A stretch of 64,000 nucleotides of DNA from assembly GCF_014641635.1 (NCBI RefSeq), contig NZ_BMIC01000002.1, positions 310,001-374,000 of the forward strand, in the 5' to 3' direction. The translations under genes were made by a program, and so were the position numbers. The notes beneath the pieces are model-generated. The model searched no databases, was not told the origin of the DNA, and worked only from the letters and a program-made list of their open reading frames with translations. This stretch comes from Aquaticitalea lipolytica. Lineage in GTDB: Bacteria > Bacteroidota > Bacteroidia > Flavobacteriales > Flavobacteriaceae. Below are positions 37,583-45,576 of this stretch, one piece after another. Numbering within the stretch: position 1 is the stretch's first letter; every line of letters begins with the position of its first letter.

Positions 37583-37618
37583 AAAAAGCCCTTGCAAATT
37601 AATGCAAAGACTTTTTTT
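37583..37618 (-). terminator. imperfect terminator after the fasciclin gene
   Basis: AAAAAAGcCcTTGCA / TGCAAaGaCTTTTTTT, with two mismatches and a 6-base loop, stands 26 bp beyond the fasciclin stop on the minus strand. It also insulates the katG promoter region. Confidence 0.65.
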
Positions 37619-37643
37619 CAATCAACCTAAAAACTCCACTAAA

Positions 37644-38222
37644 TTATGATTTTGGCAAAAGCACTGTGTCAATTACATGAATAACACCATTTGATTGGTT
37701 TACATCTGCAATGGTTACTTTAGCTGAATTACCATTCTCGTCTGTTATATAAATATCTTTGCCTTTCATCCAAGTTGTTAATGTACCACCAGAAACTGTT
37801 GTGATTATAGCTTTCCCTTTTCCTTCTTTAATTAGTTTAGCAACATCTTTTGCATTCCATTTTCCAGATACAACATGGTATTTTAATATGGTTTGTAAAG
37901 TTGCTTTGTTTTCTGCCATAACTAATGTTTCTACTGTTCCTTTTGGTAATTTATCAAAAGCATTATTAGTTGGTGCAAATACTGTAAAAGGACCTTCACT
38001 CATTAGTACATCTACCAAATCTGCTGCTTTTACTGCTGCAACTAAAGTTGTATGATCTTTAGAATTAACCGCATTTTCTACAATATTTTTTGATGGATAC
38101 ATAGCTGCTCCTCCAACCATTTTTGTGTCTTCTTTCATCATCTTATCTTGTGAAAAAAGATTTTGCCCAATAAACATTGAACCTACTAAAAATGCAATAC
38201 TGAATAATTTTGTTGTTTTCAT
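37644..38222 (-). CDS. secreted fasciclin (FAS1) domain protein
   Basis: A 192-aa exported protein with a signal peptide (TKLFSIAFLVGSMFIGQNLF) and one FAS1 domain. The conserved H1 box reads FTVFAPTNNAFDKLPKGTVE, the central block LQTILKYHVVSGKW, and the H2 box NGVIHVIDTVLLP. FAS1 proteins mediate adhesion; in flavobacteria small single-domain versions are often stress-induced. The upstream sequence contains AAC-N17-CGT (38290 to 38268 on the minus strand), the usual layout for ECF sigma promoters, consistent with an envelope-stress response. Confidence 0.93.
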   Translation of the reverse strand: MKTTKLFSIAFLVGSMFIGQNLFSQDKMMKEDTKMVGGAAMYPSKNIVENAVNSKDHTTLVAAVKAADLVDVLMSEGPFTVFAPTNNAFDKLPKGTVETLVMAENKATLQTILKYHVVSGKWNAKDVAKLIKEGKGKAIITTVSGGTLTTWMKGKDIYITDENGNSAKVTIADVNQSNGVIHVIDTVLLPKS

Positions 38223-38267
38223 AGTTTTAATTTTTAATTGAATATTATTTTCGAATTCACACTACAT

Positions 38268-38290
38268 ACGACAATACCATAACTTGGGTT
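38268..38290 (-). promoter_or_regulatory. possible ECF-sigma promoter for the fasciclin gene
   Basis: Reading towards the gene: AAC (38290-38288), 17 bp, then CGT (38270-38268), which is the AAC-N16/17-CGT frame of ECF sigma factors. It would give a leader of about 37 nt. There is no TAnnTTTG box at a suitable distance. Confidence 0.4.
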
Positions 38291-38386
38291 TTAAAAAAGC
38301 ATAATTTTTATTACAATTAACTCTTTGTTAAGTGTATAAGCGTATTTTTTTCGTATATTAATAACAGAAACTTATACTATTAACTT

Positions 38387-38623
38387 ATGTTAGACAGCAA
38401 TTATATTAAAGTGTTTTCTGGTAGTTTTATAATCGTTCAACTGGTTGTTGATCGATTGGAAAGTGCTGGAATAAATGGTATTGTAAAAGATGAAACAGAA
38501 TCTGGGAGATTAGCTGGATTTGCCTCAACAACAGCTGGATTTCAAGAGCTTTATGTAAACAAGGATGAGTTAGATTATGCTATTCCTATTATTGAGTCTG
38601 TTAAAGAAGAATTAGAAGCATAA
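38387..38623 (+). CDS. DUF2007 domain protein
   Basis: A 78-aa protein resembling the DUF2007 family (PF09413, putative prokaryotic signal-transducing protein). The pattern is KVFSGSFIIVQLVVDRLESA near the start, then GIVKDETESGRLAGFAST, then LYVNKDELDYAIPII. Members are small, cytoplasmic and sometimes fused to zinc ribbons; function is unsettled. It is a single gene followed at once by a terminator that is shared with the convergent ABC-F gene. Confidence 0.85.
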   Translation: MLDSNYIKVFSGSFIIVQLVVDRLESAGINGIVKDETESGRLAGFASTTAGFQELYVNKDELDYAIPIIESVKEELEA

Positions 38624-38653
38624 AAAAAGGTCTTGATTTCTCAAGACCTTTTT
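38624..38653. terminator. bidirectional terminator between the DUF2007 gene and the ABC-F gene
   Basis: AAAAAGGTCTTGA / TCAAGACCTTTTT, a perfect 13-bp stem with loop TTTC. It fills the space between the two stop codons. Confidence 0.95.
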
Positions 38654-38654
38654 A

Positions 38655-40280
38655 TTATGCTGTTACAGCATACATTTTATCGCGTTGCTCTTTTATTTTC
38701 TTATCGTCCATATATTCATCAAAAGTCATATATCTGTCAATAACACCATTAGGAGTTAATTCTATAACTCTATTAGCAACAGTTTGAGCAAATTCGTGGT
38801 CATGTGTAGTAAACATTACTGTACCTTTAAAATTCTTTAATGAATTATTAAATGCAGTAATACTCTCAAGGTCTAAATGGTTTGTAGGTTCGTCTAACAT
38901 TAATACATTAGCTCTCATCATCATCATACGACTCAACATACAACGTACTTTTTCTCCTCCAGAAAGCACATCAGATGTTTTTAAAGCTTCTTCTCCACTG
39001 AAAATCATTTTTCCAAGAAACCCTCTAATATGAACTTCTTCTCTTTCTTCTTCAGTTGTAGCCCATTGACGCAACCAATCTACCAAAGTTAATTTGTTAT
39101 TGAAAAAACTGCTATTATCTAAAGGTAAATAAGATTGAGTTGTAGTAATTCCCCAATTGTAAGTTCCTGCATCAGCTTTTATGTTACCATTAATTATCTG
39201 ATAAAATGCAGTTGTTGCTCTCGAGTCTCTAGAATACACAACTACTTTATCTCCTTTAGCTAAATTAATATCTATATTTTGAAATAATATATCTCCTTCT
39301 GTAGATGCTGCTAATCCTTCAACATGAAAAATTTGATCACCTGCTTCTCTGTCACGCTCAAAAATAATAGCTGGATAACGTCTGCTTGATGGTTTTATAT
39401 CAGAAATATTAAGTTTTTCAATCATTTTCTTTCTACTTGTTGCTTGTTTTGACTTTGCAACGTTTGCAGAAAATCGTCTGATAAATTCTTCTAATTCTTT
39501 TTTCTTTTCTTCAGCTTTCTTGTTTTGTTGTGCACGCTGTCTTGCTGCTAATTGTGAAGATTCATACCAAAACGTATAATTACCTGAATAATGATTGATT
39601 TTTCCAAAATCGATATCTGAAATATGAGTACAAACAGAATCTAAAAAGTGTCTGTCGTGAGACACAACTATTACACAATTATCATAGTTTGCCAAAAAGT
39701 TTTCTAACCAACTAATCGTTTCATAATCCAAGTCGTTGGTTGGCTCATCCATAATTAATACGTCTGGATTTCCAAAAAGTGCTTGAGCTAATAACACTCG
39801 TACTTTTTGCTTACCATCTAAATCTTTCATTAATGTATAATGAAACTCTTCTTTTATACCCAAGTTAGATAACATTGCAGCCGCATCACTATCTGCATTC
39901 CAACCATTCATTTCTTCAAATTGCACTTGAAGTTCTCCTATTTTTTCTGCATTTTCGTCAGTATAATCAGCATAAAGCGCATCTATTTGAGCTTTCAAAT
40001 CAAATAAAGGCTTGTTACCCATAATTATGGTTTCTAAAACTGTATGCTCATCATAAAGGTTGTGATTTTGTTCTAAAACCGACATACGTTTTCCTGGCTC
40101 TAAATGAATATGTCCAGATGTAGGATCCATTTTTCGTGCTAAAATCTTTAAAAAAGTAGATTTTCCTGCTCCATTGGCACCAATAATACCATAGCAATTA
40201 CCTTGATTGAACGTTGTATTAACTTCATCAAATAGTATGCGTTTACCAAATTGAACTGAAAGATTAGAAACTGATAACAT
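38655..40280 (-). CDS. ABC-F family ATPase (YbiT-like) with one degenerate ATP site
   Basis: A 541-aa soluble protein with two ABC domains and no membrane part, as in ribosome-associated ABC-F translation factors. NBD1 has a normal Walker A GANGAGKST (34-42) and Walker B VLIMDEP (174-180), but its signature is LDGKQ (154-158). NBD2 has a normal signature LSGGE (439-443) and Walker B VLMLDEP (459-465), but the Walker A place reads YSRDSRATT (349-357). One composite site is therefore intact and the other lacks both key motifs. The linker at about 240-290 is charged and helical. The closest named family is YbiT; resistance-type ABC-F is less likely. A TACTTTTG -7 box lies upstream. Confidence 0.92.
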   Translation of the reverse strand: MLSVSNLSVQFGKRILFDEVNTTFNQGNCYGIIGANGAGKSTFLKILARKMDPTSGHIHLEPGKRMSVLEQNHNLYDEHTVLETIIMGNKPLFDLKAQIDALYADYTDENAEKIGELQVQFEEMNGWNADSDAAAMLSNLGIKEEFHYTLMKDLDGKQKVRVLLAQALFGNPDVLIMDEPTNDLDYETISWLENFLANYDNCVIVVSHDRHFLDSVCTHISDIDFGKINHYSGNYTFWYESSQLAARQRAQQNKKAEEKKKELEEFIRRFSANVAKSKQATSRKKMIEKLNISDIKPSSRRYPAIIFERDREAGDQIFHVEGLAASTEGDILFQNIDINLAKGDKVVVYSRDSRATTAFYQIINGNIKADAGTYNWGITTTQSYLPLDNSSFFNNKLTLVDWLRQWATTEEEREEVHIRGFLGKMIFSGEEALKTSDVLSGGEKVRCMLSRMMMMRANVLMLDEPTNHLDLESITAFNNSLKNFKGTVMFTTHDHEFAQTVANRVIELTPNGVIDRYMTFDEYMDDKKIKEQRDKMYAVTA

Positions 40281-40301
40281 AATGTGTCTTTAAATTTTTT
40301 G

Positions 40302-40309
40302 CAAAAGTA
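40302..40309 (-). promoter_or_regulatory. -7 promoter element for the ABC-F gene
   Basis: TACTTTTG on the minus strand matches TAnnTTTG; 19 bp further upstream the -33 position reads TTA. The box is 21 bp before the ATG. Confidence 0.5.
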
Positions 40310-40383
40310 GTTAAAATGCTTCATACATTAAGCACAAATAAACATTTAACAGCGCATTAACAACTGTATATGCTTACAAACTC

Positions 40384-40391
40384 TATTTTTG
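40384..40391 (+). promoter_or_regulatory. -7 promoter element for the TlpA-like lipoprotein gene
   Basis: TATTTTTG matches TAnnTTTG. The predicted transcription start near 40397 supports the ATG at 40426 rather than the upstream in-frame TTG at 40399 as the translation start. Confidence 0.45.
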
Positions 40392-40425
40392 TTAAGAATT
40401 GAAAATATTAGCCTACATCAGTTAT

Positions 40426-41853
40426 ATGAAGTATTACATCATTATTTTATTTGTATCAATAAGTTTATTTAGTTGCAAAAATAAAAGTATTGACAAAGGT
40501 GAATATGCTTATTTTGGTGGTGAAATTATTAATCCTACCAACGACTATGTATTGCTATTTAACTCTGAAGATGAGTCAGATACACTTTATCTAGACCATG
40601 ACAATCGATTCCTTCATAAAATTACAAACTTTAAACCTGGACTGTATACTTTTTCTCATGGAGGAGAATTTCAATGGGTTTTAATAGAACCAAAAGACAG
40701 CTTATTATTACGATTAAACACAATTGATTTTGATGAATCTTTAGTTTTTACTGGTAATGGTGCAAGAAAAAACAATTATTTGATTAAGACATTTTTAGAA
40801 AATGAAGACGATAATCAAAAATTTATGCACTTATGCCAAATGGAACCTGAAAAATTTGAGCGTGTTTTAGATTCTATTAGAAAATTAAAACTTAATGAAT
40901 TGAGCGAGTTTTTAGAAGAAAAAGAATACTCCGATTTATTTAAGACGATTGCAAAAACGAGCATAAATTATAATTATTATGCCAATAAAGAGATGTATCC
41001 TTTTGGTTATTATGGTTATAGCAACTTAATACATCATAAAGATTTACCTACAGATTTTTATAATTTTAGAAAAGAAGTAGATTACAATCTTGAAGACTTA
41101 AGCGATTATTATACATATAATAAATTTCTGTTTTCTCACTTTAATAATATTGCATTACAAGAATATTACAAAACTGCAACCCATAATGTAGTTTTTGATA
41201 ACAAATCTGTCGTTTATAATTTAGAAAAGTTAGAGTTAATGGATAGTTTAATTACTAGTAGCTTAATAAAAAACAATCTATTAAAATATACAACTAGAGA
41301 TTTTATAACTGTAAGTCAAGATAGTTTAGAAACTCAAGAAATGTTAAGTTCGTTTATTAAAAAGAGTACAAGCGAAAAAGATAAAGCTTATATAAATGAA
41401 TTAGCATTTTCATTAAAAAACCTAAAGCGTGGTAAACAGCTTCCTAATGTAGCTTTAATAGATTATAATGATATTGAAGTTAGTATAGACACTTTAATAA
41501 AACGACCAACAGTAATATATTTCTGGTCTACTAGTTTACCTCTTTTATTAAGAAATAGTCATTATAAAGTAAGTCAGTTAAAAGCTAAATACCCAAATAT
41601 TGATTTTATAGGAATAAATATAAATGATGATGATAAATCGCATTGGAAAAGTACATTAACACTTTATAAATTTCCTATTACTAATGAATATCAATTTAAA
41701 GATCCTAATGAAGCCTTAAACGCTTTAGCAATTAGCTCAGTAAACAAATCTATTTTAATTGATAAAGACTCTAAAATTATAAACTCTAACGTTCTGCTTT
41801 TTAGTTCAGAATTTGAAGAACAGCTAGAGCATTTAACTCATAAAAAACATTAA
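40426..41853 (+). CDS. TlpA-like lipoprotein with thioredoxin fold but no CXXC
   Basis: A 475-aa lipoprotein: signal MKYYIIILFVSISLFSC with lipidated Cys17. The N-terminal 110 residues resemble the DUF4369-like beta domain of flavobacterial TlpA proteins, and the middle is helical. From about 338 a thioredoxin-like domain follows: GKQLPNVALIDYNDIEV, then PTVIYFWSTSLPLLLRNSHY (361-380), IDFIGINI and ITNEYQFKD. The active-site position reads WSTSLPLL (367-374) and has no cysteine, so it cannot be a thiol oxidoreductase. It probably serves as a binding or structural protein in the periplasm. The start is discussed under the promoter at 40384-40391. Confidence 0.78.
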   Translation: MKYYIIILFVSISLFSCKNKSIDKGEYAYFGGEIINPTNDYVLLFNSEDESDTLYLDHDNRFLHKITNFKPGLYTFSHGGEFQWVLIEPKDSLLLRLNTIDFDESLVFTGNGARKNNYLIKTFLENEDDNQKFMHLCQMEPEKFERVLDSIRKLKLNELSEFLEEKEYSDLFKTIAKTSINYNYYANKEMYPFGYYGYSNLIHHKDLPTDFYNFRKEVDYNLEDLSDYYTYNKFLFSHFNNIALQEYYKTATHNVVFDNKSVVYNLEKLELMDSLITSSLIKNNLLKYTTRDFITVSQDSLETQEMLSSFIKKSTSEKDKAYINELAFSLKNLKRGKQLPNVALIDYNDIEVSIDTLIKRPTVIYFWSTSLPLLLRNSHYKVSQLKAKYPNIDFIGININDDDKSHWKSTLTLYKFPITNEYQFKDPNEALNALAISSVNKSILIDKDSKIINSNVLLFSSEFEEQLEHLTHKKH

Positions 41854-41854
41854 C

Positions 41855-41886
41855 AAAAAAGGCAACTCAAATGAGTTGCCTTTTTT
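41855..41886. terminator. bidirectional terminator between the TlpA-like gene and transaldolase
   Basis: AAAAAAGGCAACTC / GAGTTGCCTTTTTT with loop AAAT and nine or more Ts. It starts two bases after the upstream stop codon and lies 18 bp before the transaldolase stop. Confidence 0.95.
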
Positions 41887-41904
41887 TTTATCTACTAAGG
41901 AAAT

Positions 41905-42558
41905 TTAGTTTCCTTTTTTATAATCTTCTAAAAACTTTGCTAAACCAATATCAGTTAGTGGGTGATTTAATAATCCTGTAATAGAACTTAAAGGTCCAGT
42001 CATAACATCGGCTCCTAGTTTAGCACAATCAATAACGTGCATTGTATGACGCACAGAAGCTGCTAGAATTTCGGTATCAAAACCATAGTTGTCATAAATC
42101 ATTCTAATTTCAGCAATAAGGTTTAAGCCATCTGTAGAGATATCATCTAAACGACCTATAAAAGGCGACACATAAGTTGCTCCTGCTTTAGCGGCCAATA
42201 ATGCTTGTCCTGGAGAAAACACCAACGTTACATTAGTTTTTACGCCTTTATCAGAAAAATACTTACATGCTTTAATTCCGTCTTTAATCATCGGAAGTTT
42301 CACAACTATTTGTTCGTGCAAATCAGCAAGAGCTTCACCTTCTCTAATCATACCTTCGTAGTCAGTAGCAATAACTTCGGCACTAACATCTCCATCTACA
42401 ATATTGCAAATATCAACATAGTGTTTCATTATATTATTAACTCCAGTAATACCTTCTTTTGCCATTAGCGATGGGTTTGTTGTTACACCATCTAAAATAC
42501 CTAACTCTTGTGCCTCTTTAATTTGAGCTAAATTTGCAGTATCAATAAAAAATTTCAT
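41905..42558 (-). CDS. transaldolase, FSA/TalC type
   Basis: A 217-aa class I aldolase of the short transaldolase / fructose-6-phosphate aldolase subfamily. The opening [17 protein letters not shown] and [13 protein letters not shown] (24-36) are diagnostic, and Lys87 in VVKLPM is the Schiff-base lysine. [22 protein letters not shown] and DILAASVRH-type sequence (here [14 protein letters not shown]) complete the site. It links the pentose-phosphate pathway with glycolysis. Whether it prefers sedoheptulose-7-P or fructose-6-P cannot be told from these motifs. Single gene. Confidence 0.95.
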   Translation of the reverse strand: MKFFIDTANLAQIKEAQELGILDGVTTNPSLMAKEGITGVNNIMKHYVDICNIVDGDVSAEVIATDYEGMIREGEALADLHEQIVVKLPMIKDGIKACKYFSDKGVKTNVTLVFSPGQALLAAKAGATYVSPFIGRLDDISTDGLNLIAEIRMIYDNYGFDTEILAASVRHTMHVIDCAKLGADVMTGPLSSITGLLNHPLTDIGLAKFLEDYKKGN

Positions 42559-42725
42559 CTATTTAATTTATTTGTTGTGTTATAAAGTTTTGCAAATTTA
42601 CAATTAATCAAAAACTTTAAAGTTGTATTTTGGTTAAAACATATTAACAAGTTGTTGGAAAGATAAAATGATGAATATTACAATAGACAAAAAATATTTA
42701 AACTGAATTAAATAAAGAAATTGCA

Positions 42726-43013
42726 ATGAATGAAAGTAAAACTCTAAAGTGGGTTTTTATTATAGCTGGTGGAATTGGAATACTTCTGATTAGTTTTACT
42801 CTAATTTACGACATGTTAATTCCGGATATTTGTTATTATCATACTCACGAAATGAATTCATTTATAGCACTTTTTTATAGTGCTAGCCCTGCAACTAATG
42901 GCCATCCTGAACCGAATATCGCAAACTTCATTTTATCTATAACACTTGGTGGAATTATAGGAAATAAAACCTATAAATTAATGATAAAAAATAGAGACAA
43001 ATCTAACCTATAA
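42726..43013 (+). CDS. small hypothetical membrane protein
   Basis: A 95-aa protein with two predicted membrane helices (about 9-30 and 66-85) and a hydrophilic hairpin between them containing ICYYHTHEMNSF and ASPATNGHPEPNIANF. I recognise no family. The His/Tyr-rich loop might lie on the periplasmic side. The gene ends 3 bp before the stop of the convergent SDR gene. It has ordinary base composition and an A-rich leader (AAATAAAGAAATTGCA) before the ATG, as usual here, so it is probably real. Confidence 0.6.
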   Translation: MNESKTLKWVFIIAGGIGILLISFTLIYDMLIPDICYYHTHEMNSFIALFYSASPATNGHPEPNIANFILSITLGGIIGNKTYKLMIKNRDKSNL

Positions 43014-43016
43014 GCA

Positions 43017-43820
43017 CTACAACTTATAATGCTTCATAAGCATTTTTTCATACACTTTATCTGGTAGTATTCGTTTTAAAACAATAGAAAATTTTTGCAT
43101 AAACTCGCCTACTTTATAATGAATTTTGGGGTTTGGTGTATTTATAACATTAAAAATTGCTTTAGCCATTAGCTGAGGGTCTTTACCAGCATCAACATGC
43201 TCATTCATCATTTTTAAAGTGTTTCCGTAAGGTGTTTTATAAGGCGAGTCGTCTTTTACTGGTGCATGATAACGACCTGCAGCAATATTGGTTGCAAAAT
43301 CTCCTGGAGCAACATTGGCCATTTGTATATTAAAGTCTTTAATCTCCATTCTAAAGGCTTCTGTTACTAGCTCTAAAGCACCTTTACTCGCACTATAAAT
43401 TCCTCTATAAGGCAATCCCATATAACCAGCTATAGATGTAATGTTAATAATAAGCCCAGAATTTTGAATTCGCATTTGTGGCAAAACAGCTTTAATGACG
43501 TTTATTGGTCCAAAAAAATTGGTTTCGAAATTGCGTTTTATTTCTGCTTCAGGAATTTCTTCAATAGGTCCTGTTATACCTGCTCCTGCATTATTTACAA
43601 CAACATCTAAGCGACCTGTTTCTTTAATAATAGCTTGAATTGCATTTTGTATTGATGTGGTATCAGAAACATCTAATTGCACTAATTTAAATTTGCTATC
43701 AGTATATTTTTCTGGTGTTCTGCTAGTTCCGTAAACAGTAAATCCTTTTTCACTTAAAAACTCACCCATTGATTTTCCAATTCCAGAAGATCCACCTGTA
43801 ATTAATACAACTTTAGACAT
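43017..43820 (-). CDS. short-chain dehydrogenase/reductase (classical SDR)
   Basis: A 267-aa NAD(P)-dependent oxidoreductase. The cofactor motif is TGGSSGIGKSMG (8-19), NNAG is in VVNNAGAGITGPIEE, and the catalytic triad is Ser (INITSIAG), Tyr and Lys in YRGIYSASKGALE. The C-terminal region with YKVGEFMQKFSIVLKRILP is typical of the DltE/YkvO-like oxidoreductase group. The substrate is unknown. Arg in SRTPEKY after the second strand suggests NADP preference. Single gene upstream of the SRP RNA gene. Confidence 0.93.
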   Translation of the reverse strand: MSKVVLITGGSSGIGKSMGEFLSEKGFTVYGTSRTPEKYTDSKFKLVQLDVSDTTSIQNAIQAIIKETGRLDVVVNNAGAGITGPIEEIPEAEIKRNFETNFFGPINVIKAVLPQMRIQNSGLIINITSIAGYMGLPYRGIYSASKGALELVTEAFRMEIKDFNIQMANVAPGDFATNIAAGRYHAPVKDDSPYKTPYGNTLKMMNEHVDAGKDPQLMAKAIFNVINTPNPKIHYKVGEFMQKFSIVLKRILPDKVYEKMLMKHYKL

Positions 43821-43878
43821 AAATACTTAAAAATTTGATGAGATAAAAATACAATAATAATAGGAAAGTATTAGGTAC

Positions 43879-43980
43879 AAAAAAAGGCAAGCTACCTACA
43901 TCACACCGCTACGACCATTTACCTTTGCTTCGTTCCCGACCTGGAGGATTCAACAGGAGCTGGTTGTGTAGGACTTGCCG
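43879..43980 (-). ncRNA. ffs: signal recognition particle RNA, small bacterial type (4.5S)
   Basis: On the minus strand the roughly 100-nt transcript contains the universally conserved SRP Alu-free hairpin: GGTCGGGAACGAAGCA, matching the GGUCxGGAAxxAAGCA tip that binds Ffh. The two ends pair: GGCAAGTCCTACACAACC at the 5' side with GGTGTGATGTAGGTAGCTTGCC at the 3' side, separated by the internal loops expected. A T7 run follows as terminator (43885-43879). A perfect TTG-N19-TATCTTTG promoter precedes it, placing the 5' end at about 43980. The RNA scaffolds Ffh-FtsY for cotranslational membrane targeting. Confidence 0.96.
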
Positions 43981-43984
43981 AGTG

Positions 43985-44014
43985 CAAAGATACAATCTTT
44001 TAATAGTTGTGCAA
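43985..44014 (-). promoter_or_regulatory. full-consensus Bacteroidetes sigma promoter of the SRP RNA gene
   Basis: TTG (44014-44012), exactly 19 bp, TATCTTTG (43992-43985), matching the TTG-N19-TAnnTTTG consensus perfectly. The predicted start is 4-6 bp downstream, at the first paired base of the RNA. Confidence 0.9.
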
Positions 44015-44068
44015 TGATTTTTTAAACTGAATTTAATTAAATAACTTGCTCAAAAAATTACAGTTCTC

Positions 44069-45103
44069 ATGTCGTCAATTAAACTTTTTATAATCACCTT
44101 ATTATCAGTTTTTTTATTGAATTGTGGTGATACTTCAGGTTCAAAAAAAAATAATTTTTCTATAGAAACCAATGCGAAAAACAATACTATTGCTTTAGGT
44201 GAAACTCTAAATTTAACACTTAAAAATTCTAAAAACCTTACTATAAACTCTGTTACTTATAAATTAAGTGATCGTATTGTTAATCCATCTTCAGTTCTTG
44301 AAAACATAAATCTTGGCAAGCAAATAGTTACTGCAGTAGTAAAATATGATGACACTTCAGAAGAAATCACTTCAACCATTACTGTTCTTAATAATGAAGC
44401 CCCTAAAATTTATGATTATAAAATTATAAACGAATATCCACATGATATCACCTCATACACACAAGGTTTAGAGTTTCATAATGGTATATTATATGAAAGT
44501 ACTGGACAGTATGGAGAATCTAAATTAAGAAAGCTAGATTACAAATCGGCTGAAGTTCTAAAAAACGTAAATCTCGCGAATCAGTATTTTGGTGAAGGTT
44601 TAACCATTTTAAACAATAACATTTACCAACTTACATGGCAAGAGCAGATTGGCTTTGTTTATAATGTTGAAACATTAGAAAAAACAAGCAGTTTTAAATA
44701 TGGAAAAAGCAAGGAAGGTTGGGGACTTTGCAACGATGGAAAAGCAATTTATAAATCTGACGGAACAGAGGATATATGGACATTAAATGCTACTACTCTT
44801 GCAGAAGAAAGCTTTATACAAGTGTATACAAACAACGGAAAAATACCAAGCCTTAATGAGTTAGAATGGATAAATGGCAAAATTTATGCTAACATTTACC
44901 AACGCAATGGTGTTGTTATCGTAAATCCAGAAAATGGTGCTGTTGAGGGTGTTTTGGATTTTTCTGCTTTAAAAGAAAAAGTAAAACAACATCCTGGTTT
45001 AGATGTATTAAATGGCATTGCTTACAATCCAGAAACCAAAACCATATTTGTTACTGGAAAGCGTTGGGACAAATTGTTTGAGGTTGAAGTTTTTATAAAG
45101 TAA
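44069..45103 (+). CDS. glutaminyl-peptide cyclotransferase, lipoprotein
   Basis: A 344-aa lipoprotein (signal with lipobox LLNC, Cys19). The N-terminal 110 residues form an added Ig-like region; from about 120 follows a five-bladed beta-propeller of the plant-type glutamine cyclotransferase family (PF05096). Visible blocks: TSYTQGLEFHNGILYESTGQ, GEGLTILNNNIYQLTWQE, GWGLCNDGKAIYKSDGTE and LNELEWINGKIYANIYQ. Such enzymes form N-terminal pyroglutamate on exported proteins. One base separates it from the thioesterase gene, so they are co-transcribed. Confidence 0.9.
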   Translation: MSSIKLFIITLLSVFLLNCGDTSGSKKNNFSIETNAKNNTIALGETLNLTLKNSKNLTINSVTYKLSDRIVNPSSVLENINLGKQIVTAVVKYDDTSEEITSTITVLNNEAPKIYDYKIINEYPHDITSYTQGLEFHNGILYESTGQYGESKLRKLDYKSAEVLKNVNLANQYFGEGLTILNNNIYQLTWQEQIGFVYNVETLEKTSSFKYGKSKEGWGLCNDGKAIYKSDGTEDIWTLNATTLAEESFIQVYTNNGKIPSLNELEWINGKIYANIYQRNGVVIVNPENGAVEGVLDFSALKEKVKQHPGLDVLNGIAYNPETKTIFVTGKRWDKLFEVEVFIK

Positions 45104-45104
45104 T

Positions 45105-45494
45105 ATGCAAACCTTCGAAAAAAACATTACAGTAACCGCAGACGATTTAGACCAACTAAACCATGTTAATAATGTGCGTTATGTACAATGGGTTCAAGAT
45201 ATTGCTGCCGAACATTGGAATTCTAAAGTAACAAAACATATAAGTGACTCTTACTTTTGGGTATTACTAAAGCACACCATTGAATATAAAGGTGAAGCAC
45301 TTTTAAACGATGTGCTAACAGTAAAAACCTTTGTTGAAAAATCTGAAGGTGTTACCTCAATTCGTCACGTAGAAATAATTAATAAAAACACTAATAAGCT
45401 TTTAGCAGCTTCTCAAACCACTTGGTGTCTTATATCTAAAGAAACAAAACGACCTTCGCGAGTTACTCCAGAAATAATAAATTTATTTAATTAA
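45105..45494 (+). CDS. acyl-CoA thioesterase (4HBT hotdog)
   Basis: A 129-aa hotdog-fold thioesterase of the 4-hydroxybenzoyl-CoA/YbgC type. The catalytic region is DDLDQLNHVNNVRYVQWVQD, with Asp and the N-N-R pattern of the acyl-ACP thioesterase-like subgroup; the long helix follows, then WVLLKHTIEYKGEALLND. The substrate is unknown; medium-chain acyl-CoA is usual. It starts one base after the glutaminyl cyclase stop, although no functional link is evident. Confidence 0.88.
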   Translation: MQTFEKNITVTADDLDQLNHVNNVRYVQWVQDIAAEHWNSKVTKHISDSYFWVLLKHTIEYKGEALLNDVLTVKTFVEKSEGVTSIRHVEIINKNTNKLLAASQTTWCLISKETKRPSRVTPEIINLFN

Positions 45495-45576
45495 AATACT
45501 GTTCACATACTAATTCATTGATTCAAAAGTTATATTTTTAACCAATTATTGGCCATCAAAAATTAAACTTATACCA

